Both the position numbers and the translations under genes were made by a program. A DNA stretch of 8,081 bases from an uncultured Paracoccus sp. (GTDB taxonomy: Bacteria; Pseudomonadota; Alphaproteobacteria; Rhodobacterales; Rhodobacteraceae). The stretch lies in contig CALLYR010000584.1 in the NCBI GenBank assembly GCA_937859005.1, forward strand, positions 1 through 8,081. The letters run 5' to 3'. Below, piece by piece: positions 1-4,317 of this stretch (positions are counted from its first letter, which is position 1; each line of letters starts with the position of its first letter). The notes below the pieces were generated by a model. The model was not told where the DNA came from, did not search any database, and saw only the letters and a list, made by a program, of their open reading frames with translations.

Positions 1-1
1 C

Positions 2-2104
2 CAGGCCACGACCCGGTTCATCGACACCACGCCCGAACTGTTCGACTTCCGTCCCCGCCAGGACCGCGCGACCAAGATCCTGACCTATCTGGCCGACATC
101 ACCGTGAACGGCCATCCCGAAACCGCGGGCCGCCCCCGCCCGGCCGAGGCCCGCCCGCCGGTGCCGCCCAGGGTCCGCGGCGAGGCGCCCGACGGCACCC
201 GGCAGATGCTGGAGCGTGAGGGCCCGCAGGCGGTGGCCGACTGGATGGCGGACCAGAAGCGGCTGCTCGTCACCGACACCACCATGCGCGACGGGCATCA
301 GTCGCTGCTGGCGACGCGGATGCGGTCCATCGACATGATCCGCGTGGCGCCGGCCTATGCCGCCAACCTGCCGGGACTGTTCTCGGTCGAATGCTGGGGC
401 GGCGCGACCTTCGACGTGGCCTACCGCTTCCTGCAGGAATGCCCGTGGCAGCGGCTGCGCGACATCCGCGCGCGGATGCCCAACATCATGACCCAGATGC
501 TGCTGCGCGCCTCGAACGGGGTGGGTTACACCAACTATCCCGACAACGTGGTGCAAAGCTTCGTGGCCCAGGCGGCGGAATCGGGCGTGGACGTGTTCCG
601 CATCTTCGACAGCCTGAACTGGGTCGAGAACATGCGCGTCGCGATGGATGCCGTGATCGGGGCGGACAAGCTGTGCGAGGCCGCGGTCTGCTATACCGGC
701 GACATCATGGACCCCGACCGCGCCAAATATGACCTGCGCTATTACGTGGACATGGGGCGGCAGTTGCGGGATGCGGGCGCGCATGTGCTCGGCGTCAAGG
801 ACATGGCGGGGCTGCTGAAGCCCGCCGCCGCCCGCGCGCTGTTCGCGGCGTTGCGCGACGAGGTGGGCCTGCCCATCCATTTCCACACCCATGACACCAG
901 CGGCATCGCGGGGGCCACGGTGCTGGCGGCGGCGGAAGCCGGGGTCGCCGCGGTCGATGCGGCGATGGATGCGTTCTCGGGCGGGACCTCGCAGCCCTGC
1001 CTCGGCTCGATCGTGGCAGCGCTGGATGGGACGGACCGCGACACCGGGCTGGATCTGGGCGCGGTGCGCGAGATCTCGAACTATTGGGAACGGGTACGCG
1101 ACCAGTATTGCGCCTTCGAGGCCGGATCGCGCGCGCCCGCGTCCGAGGTCTACCTTCACGAGATGCCCGGCGGGCAGTTCACCAACCTGAAAGCGCAGGC
1201 GCGCAGCCTCGGGCTGGAGGAGCGCTGGCATCAGGTGGCGCAGGCCTATGCCGATGCGAACCGGCTGTTCGGCGACATCGTGAAGGTCACGCCCTCCAGC
1301 AAGGTCGTGGGCGACATGGCGCTGATGATGGTGGCGCAGGGGCTGACGCCCGAACAGGTCGCCGATCCGGCGGTCGAGGTGGCCTTTCCCGAATCGGTCG
1401 TGGACATGATGCGCGGCAATCTGGGCCAGCCCCCCGGCGGCTGGCCCGAGGCGCTGCAGCGCAAGGTGCTGAAGGGCGAGGCGCCGTCCACCGACCGTCC
1501 CGGCGCGCATCTGCCCCCCGTCGATCTGGCCGGGGCCCGGACCGAGGTCGAGGCGAAGCTGGACATCGCGCTGGACGACGAGGATTTCAACGGCTGGCTG
1601 ATGTATCCCAAGGTGTTCAGCGACTATGCCGAGCGCCACAAGGTCTATGGCCCCGTGCGCACCCTGCCCACGCCCGCCTTCTTCTATGGCATGGAGCCGG
1701 CCGAGGAGATCAGCGTCGAGATCGACCCCGGCAAGACGCTGGAGATCCTGCTGCTGACGGTGGGCGACACCGACGAGACCGGCCATGTCAAGGTGTTCTT
1801 CGAACTGAACGGCCAGCCGCGCAGCATCCGGGTGCCGAACCGCGCGACCCGCGCCGCGGTCGCCGCACGCCCCAAGGCCGATGAGGCGAACCCCGGCCAT
1901 GTCGGCGCCCCGATGCCGGGAGTGGTGGCGACCGTCGCAGCCCAGCCGGGCGCGCATGTGCGGGCGGGCGACCTGCTGCTGACCATCGAGGCGATGAAGA
2001 TGGAAACCGGCATCCACGCCGACCGCGACGCGGTGGTCAAGGCCGTGCATGTGCAACCCGGCAGCCAGATCGACGCCAAGGACCTGCTGATCGAACTGGA
2101 ATAA
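2..2104 (+). CDS. pyc: Pyruvate carboxylase, C-terminal 700 residues (5' end outside window)
   Basis: Biotin-dependent cytosolic enzyme that carboxylates pyruvate to oxaloacetate (anaplerosis). The frame is open from base 2; the GTG at 104 is an internal Val, because the preceding codons read FIDTTPELFDFRPRQDRATK, the typical end of the biotin carboxylase region. Residues counted from base 2: the carboxyltransferase domain begins near 85, the PYC/OADA-type region follows to about 620, and the biotinyl domain is about 630-700. The metal ligands are visible as D97 (TMRDGHQ), K266 (GVKDMAG, the carboxylated Lys) and H295/H297 (HFHTHD). Catalytic T430 lies in VKVTPSSK. Biotin is carried on K666 (EAMKMET, AAG at 1997-1999). 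Spacing matches Rhizobium etli Pyc (D549, K718, H747, H749, T882) with a constant offset of 452, so about 450 N-terminal residues are missing. It ends in TAA, 3 bases from the stop of a convergent gene. Intact over the visible part. Confidence is very high. Confidence 0.97.
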   Translation, partial: QATTRFIDTTPELFDFRPRQDRATKILTYLADITVNGHPETAGRPRPAEARPPVPPRVRGEAPDGTRQMLEREGPQAVADWMADQKRLLVTDTTMRDGHQSLLATRMRSIDMIRVAPAYAANLPGLFSVECWGGATFDVAYRFLQECPWQRLRDIRARMPNIMTQMLLRASNGVGYTNYPDNVVQSFVAQAAESGVDVFRIFDSLNWVENMRVAMDAVIGADKLCEAAVCYTGDIMDPDRAKYDLRYYVDMGRQLRDAGAHVLGVKDMAGLLKPAAARALFAALRDEVGLPIHFHTHDTSGIAGATVLAAAEAGVAAVDAAMDAFSGGTSQPCLGSIVAALDGTDRDTGLDLGAVREISNYWERVRDQYCAFEAGSRAPASEVYLHEMPGGQFTNLKAQARSLGLEERWHQVAQAYADANRLFGDIVKVTPSSKVVGDMALMMVAQGLTPEQVADPAVEVAFPESVVDMMRGNLGQPPGGWPEALQRKVLKGEAPSTDRPGAHLPPVDLAGARTEVEAKLDIALDDEDFNGWLMYPKVFSDYAERHKVYGPVRTLPTPAFFYGMEPAEEISVEIDPGKTLEILLLTVGDTDETGHVKVFFELNGQPRSIRVPNRATRAAVAARPKADEANPGHVGAPMPGVVATVAAQPGAHVRAGDLLLTIEAMKMETGIHADRDAVVKAVHVQPGSQIDAKDLLIELE

Positions 2105-2107
2105 GGC

Positions 2108-2587
2108 TCAGCGGCCCGCCCGTCCGTCGCCCCGGCGATAGCTGGCGGGCCGCAGCACCCCGTCCCGACCCGCGACATGGGTTTCCATGCCCGGCACCAC
2201 ATCGGTGTTCTGGGCGGACACGCAGCGCCAGCCCTGCGCGGTGCGGCACAGGACAAGTGACATGATCGTCCGTCGCGTCTGTGGCCGCGGCTCGTCAGAA
2301 GATGCGGTCTGGCCGGTCAGGTGCAGCCGGGCATGGACCACGGCGATATCCTCGGCCAGCCGCCTGACCCGGACCCCCGTCACTGTCAGGGTCGAACGGT
2401 CGAAGATGCGGGCCAGCCCATAGGCATGGGCCTTTCGGATCGCTTCGCGGTCGTGCCACCACAGGCCGGTCACGTTCACGAAATCGGCGTCCTTGTCGAA
2501 CAGCGCAGCCAGCGCGTCCGCGTCGCGGTCGTTCCAGGCACGGGCGAAAAGTTGCGGGACGCTTTCGGGGGTATCCGCCTGCGGCAT
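2108..2587 (-). CDS. SgcJ/EcaC family (SnoaL-like / NTF2-fold) protein
   Basis: A 159-residue soluble protein of the SgcJ/EcaC group in the NTF2-like superfamily. These small cone-shaped alpha+beta domains bind or convert small ligands, but for most bacterial members the substrate is unknown. Recognisable signatures are the N-terminal helix LFARAWNDRDADALAALF, then DADFVNVTGLWWHDREAI, the RKAHAYG segment, the strand VVHARLHLTG, and a C-terminal strand ending VSAQNTDVVPG. No signal peptide or membrane segment is visible. The reading frame stays open well upstream, but the ATG at 2587 is chosen because family homology starts there and it lies 4 bases after the TAG of the preceding gene, with a weak GGATAGG in front. 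This suggests translational coupling. It is the last gene of a three-gene minus-strand unit and converges on pyc. The tail after about residue 135 is Arg/Gly-rich and looks unstructured. Family is confident; function is not known. Confidence 0.88.
   Translation of the reverse strand: MPQADTPESVPQLFARAWNDRDADALAALFDKDADFVNVTGLWWHDREAIRKAHAYGLARIFDRSTLTVTGVRVRRLAEDIAVVHARLHLTGQTASSDEPRPQTRRTIMSLVLCRTAQGWRCVSAQNTDVVPGMETHVAGRDGVLRPASYRRGDGRAGR
2111..2153. terminator. Large hairpin at the convergent gene ends, possible terminator or 3'-end stabiliser
   Basis: Perfect 10-bp inverted repeat: GCGGCCCGCC (2111-2120) pairs with GGCGGGCCGC (2144-2153). The 23-base loop itself contains a small CGCCCCGGCG foldback. 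It starts 6 bases after the pyc stop and lies wholly inside the last codons of the convergent SgcJ/EcaC-like gene. There is no U-tract on the plus side. On the minus side the stem is followed by TGAGCCTTATT, only weakly U-rich. The hairpin is seen directly; termination is inferred. It could also be a by-product of GC-rich coding sequence. Confidence 0.4.
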
Positions 2588-2591
2588 CAGC

Positions 2592-3017
2592 CTATCCGGG
2601 GGCTGCGGCCGTGACCGGCAGCGGCAGGTCGAAGACCACGCAGTCGCCGTCGCGGTCCTGTCCGGGCCAGGAGGCATCCGGTTCGTGTGGCAGTTCGAAA
2701 TTCGCGCAGAGGCGGTATTTTCGCCCCTCCAGCGGCTCGACGCGATAGGGCTGGCCGGTGAAGGGATCGGCGCGGCGGATCGGACCGGGACAGCCCGCGG
2801 TTTCCGCGATATCGCCGGGCATCCCGCTGCCGTCCGACAGGCAGGAGACATGGTCCGCCAGACGGCGCAGATCGTCCATGCGGATGCCGTCGTGACGTTC
2901 CATCCGGCCACGCATGGGGCCGCCCGCGAGCCACAGTCCGCCAATGACCGTCAGCGCCGCCAGCGCCGCGATGCCCAGCGCCGACATCCCCTGGATGCGG
3001 CTGCGTTCACCCGGCAT
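2592..3017 (-). CDS. Small membrane-anchored periplasmic protein with four cysteines, unknown function
   Basis: A 141-residue protein with a short basic N terminus, one hydrophobic segment at about residues 11-32 (ALGIAALAALTVIGGLWLAG), and a polar C-terminal domain expected in the periplasm. That domain holds four cysteines (HVSCLSD, AGCPGP, RLCANF, GDCVVF), suitable for two disulfides, and the motif DPFTGQPYRVEPLEGRKYRL. I recall similar proteins encoded beside DUF5671 genes, but know no function. Start choice: the ATG at 3017 has an imperfect Shine-Dalgarno (GGACGAG, 3028-3022) and overlaps the upstream stop by 11 bases. An in-frame ATG at 3041 has no visible SD. An ATG at 2987 would still keep most of the hydrophobic segment. 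It is the middle gene of the three-gene unit and ends in TAG 4 bases before the next start. The gene is real by codon bias and context; its role is open. Confidence 0.8.
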   Translation of the reverse strand: MPGERSRIQGMSALGIAALAALTVIGGLWLAGGPMRGRMERHDGIRMDDLRRLADHVSCLSDGSGMPGDIAETAGCPGPIRRADPFTGQPYRVEPLEGRKYRLCANFELPHEPDASWPGQDRDGDCVVFDLPLPVTAAAPG

Positions 3018-3630
3018 CCAGCTCGTCCCGGTAATAGGCAAGAACCAGCCCGCCCAGGACCGCGATCAGCGCCGCCTTGGCGGCGAACAGCGCCGTCAGG
3101 TCGCCACTGAGGACCGCATGGACCACCGCCACCATATCCGACAGCAGCGCCAGCGCCGCCAGCAGCAGCGTGACCGAGGCAACCCACTTGCGCACCAGCG
3201 ACCGCCGCCGTCCCGGATCGTCGCCGGTCGCCCGCGCGACCCGCGCGTTCAGCCACAGAAACAGCGGCACCGCCGGAATCAGCACCGCCGCCGACCAGCG
3301 GATCGAACTGCGCGGGGGCGCGTGGAAATCGCCCGGCTCCGGCCACAGCGAATCGACGATGGCGAAACCCAGCGCCGCGACATGCCAGCAGATCAAGCCG
3401 AGCAGCAGGAACAGCAGTCCATAGACGACCGCATCGCGCGCCGAGACATGGGGACGGGGCCGCGGAACCGGGGGCAGGCCGGGGTCCCCTGTCAGCCAGG
3501 CCTCCAGCGCCCCGGAAATCTCGCGCCCGCTCCACCCCGCCCGGGCCAGCGCCGCCGCCAGTTCGTCGCGCGAGCGGCCTGCGGCCAGCCCGGTCTGGAT
3601 GAAATCGGCCAAGGGATCGGTCCGGGACAT
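3007..3630 (-). CDS. DUF5671 domain-containing integral membrane protein
   Basis: A 207-residue inner-membrane protein of unknown function, recognised as DUF5671 by its pattern of four hydrophobic helices at about residues 66-93, 110-132, 149-175 and 181-201. Typical family segments include the SARDAVVYGLLFLLLG start of helix 1, SSIRWSAAVLIPAVPLFLWL for helix 2, a basic loop RRRSLVRKWV, and a terminal LAYYRDELD. The first 46 residues are soluble and helical, with repeated AL and GWSGREI elements resembling a short UBA/CUE-like bundle; a Pro-rich linker (GLPPVPRPRP) joins them to the membrane part. The start is the ATG at 3630, preceded by a strong AGGAG (3640-3636) five bases away. Upstream in-frame ATGs lack an SD. 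First gene of a minus-strand unit, with an 11-base overlap to the second gene. No catalytic motif is visible. Family call is confident from recognition; function is unknown. Confidence 0.87.
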   Translation of the reverse strand: MSRTDPLADFIQTGLAAGRSRDELAAALARAGWSGREISGALEAWLTGDPGLPPVPRPRPHVSARDAVVYGLLFLLLGLICWHVAALGFAIVDSLWPEPGDFHAPPRSSIRWSAAVLIPAVPLFLWLNARVARATGDDPGRRRSLVRKWVASVTLLLAALALLSDMVAVVHAVLSGDLTALFAAKAALIAVLGGLVLAYYRDELDAG

Positions 3631-3647
3631 GGTCTCTCCTGTCGGGG

Positions 3648-3675
3648 ATGGTGGCGCGATGGCCTTGGCTGTCAA
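3648..3675 (-). promoter_or_regulatory. Candidate sigma-70 promoter for the DUF5671 unit
   Basis: The minus strand carries a perfect -35 hexamer TTGACA (3675-3670), 40 bases upstream of the ATG at 3630. A -10 is poorly matched: CACCAT after a 16-base spacer is the best I see. Transcription would start near 3641, leaving a very short leader that just includes the AGGAG at 3640-3636. The -35 is seen directly; the promoter call is tentative. Confidence 0.35.
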
Positions 3676-3709
3676 CGCCTGAAATCCCCCGCGGGGCGCA
3701 ATTTTCCGC

Positions 3710-3738
3710 TTGCACCCCTGCGCGGGTTTCACTAAATC
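3710..3738 (+). promoter_or_regulatory. Candidate promoter of the tRNA-Gly gene
   Basis: TTGCAC (3710-3715), a 17-base spacer, then TAAATC (3733-3738), followed by a C/G-rich discriminator (CCCCGTC) as is common for stable RNA genes under stringent control. Predicted initiation near 3745 gives a leader of about 30 bases before the tRNA. The -35 and spacing are good; the -10 matches only half of the consensus. Confidence 0.45.
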
Positions 3739-3775
3739 CCCGTCACCGGCGGCGAACGCTGCTGGCAGACGGAGC

Positions 3776-3850
3776 GCGGGCGTAGCTCAGGGGTAGAGCA
3801 TAACCTTGCCAAGGTTAGGGTCGTGAGTTCGAATCTCATCGCCCGCTCCA
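3776..3850 (+). tRNA. tRNA-Gly, anticodon GCC
   Basis: A complete 75-base cloverleaf. The acceptor stem is GCGGGCG with CGCCCGC. The D arm is GCTC/GAGC with loop AGGGGTA. The anticodon stem is TAACC/GGTTA around loop TTGCCAA, giving anticodon GCC. The variable loop is GGGTC. The T arm is GTGAG/CTCAT, with one G-U pair, around TTCGAAT. The discriminator is T and the terminal CCA is encoded. GCC reads GGC and GGU, the major glycine codons of a high-GC genome. It is a single gene, with its own apparent promoter upstream and an intrinsic terminator starting 4 bases after the CCA. Confidence 0.98.
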
Positions 3851-3854
3851 ATCA

Positions 3855-3884
3855 AAAAGGCCGGTCCCTCGGGACCGGCCTTTT
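3855..3884 (+). terminator. Rho-independent terminator after tRNA-Gly (works on paper in both directions)
   Basis: AAAA-GGCCGGTCC, loop CTCG, GGACCGGCC-TTTT: a perfect 13-bp stem including the A/T end pairs, with a 4-base loop. The plus-strand RNA ends in UUUUGGUUU. The reverse-strand RNA ends in UUUUU, so it could also stop minus-strand transcription arriving from the dehydrogenase gene at 4318-6807 before it reaches the tRNA. Confidence 0.92.
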
Positions 3885-3885
3885 G

Positions 3886-4256
3886 GTTTCCGCGACTCGC
3901 CCTGTCGGACCCGCCACTTACCGGCCCTTGGGGCGCCCTGCCCCAGACTCACGCCGCCTTGCTGGCCAATCTTGCAGCGCTGTTGGCCTGCAGCGGCCCT
4001 TGGCAGCAGCGCCGGTTGCCGTGCCAGCGCCGTTGCATCACGGGCTGGACGAGGCGCTGAAGGCGGCCCGGCGCGCCGCTGAAACTGCACCGCAGGTCCC
4101 GCAAGCCGCATCCCGCCCGCCCGGCTGTCGTCCTGGATGCGGACGGCATACGCCGAGCCATGTCCCGCCGCAGGCACGCCGCCGTGCGGACCGAGGCAAT
4201 GGCAAGCCCGACGGGCCGGTCCTTCCCGGCGTTACTCCGGCCACGGCCTGAACCGC
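3886..4256. other. 371-base stretch without a supportable gene
   Basis: Several open frames cross this stretch on both strands, but none has recognisable protein similarity, a Shine-Dalgarno site at its start, or the clear G/C third-position preference of the neighbouring genes. Their translations are rich in Arg, Pro, Cys and Ala, as expected of noncoding high-GC DNA. One small hairpin is present (TGGGGC at 3929-3934 with GCCCCA at 3940-3945). It could be a decayed gene, an untranslated 3' region, or hold an unrecognised small RNA. I see no direct repeat of the tRNA 3' end that would mark an integrated element. Confidence 0.5.
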
Positions 4257-4314
4257 ACTTCTTCATCTTGCCCCAAATATCCTGGGTGCGTCCCGCAGGG
4301 GGGGCAACGCTCCC
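4257..4314 (-). repeat. Probable Rhodobacterales-type 3'-end repeat element, possible terminator
   Basis: Directly after the TAG of the flavoprotein gene, the minus strand reads a C-rich block that folds weakly (GCGT at 4310-4307 with ACGC at 4291-4288, enclosing CCC/GGG). It is followed by AGGATATTTGGGGCAAGATG. I recall this layout, a G/C hairpin block followed by GGATATTTGG..CAAGATGAA, as a common element after genes in Rhodobacteraceae genomes. This copy has an imperfect hairpin. Only one copy lies in the window, so repetition cannot be shown here. It may end transcription of the upstream gene. Confidence 0.45.
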
Positions 4315-4317
4315 TTT

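Noticed and set aside
104..2104. GTG at 104 as the start of a shorter carboxylase subunit
   Set aside because: The frame is open to base 2 and encodes conserved pyruvate carboxylase sequence before the GTG, so this is an internal valine and the gene continues off the window.
2588..2944. Upstream in-frame extension of the SgcJ/EcaC gene to a 278-residue protein
   Set aside because: The added 119 residues overlap the small membrane protein gene in another frame and look like a shadow translation. Family similarity begins at the ATG at 2587.
3806..3850. tRNA-Gly 3' half as an integration (att) site for a mobile element
   Set aside because: No second copy of the tRNA 3' end and no integrase or phage-like gene is visible in the window.
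3949..4266. A 105-codon minus-strand open frame starting ATGAAGAAG
   Set aside because: Its ATG lies in the repeat-like element (CAAGATGAAG), it lacks a Shine-Dalgarno site, and the Arg/Cys-rich translation resembles no protein.
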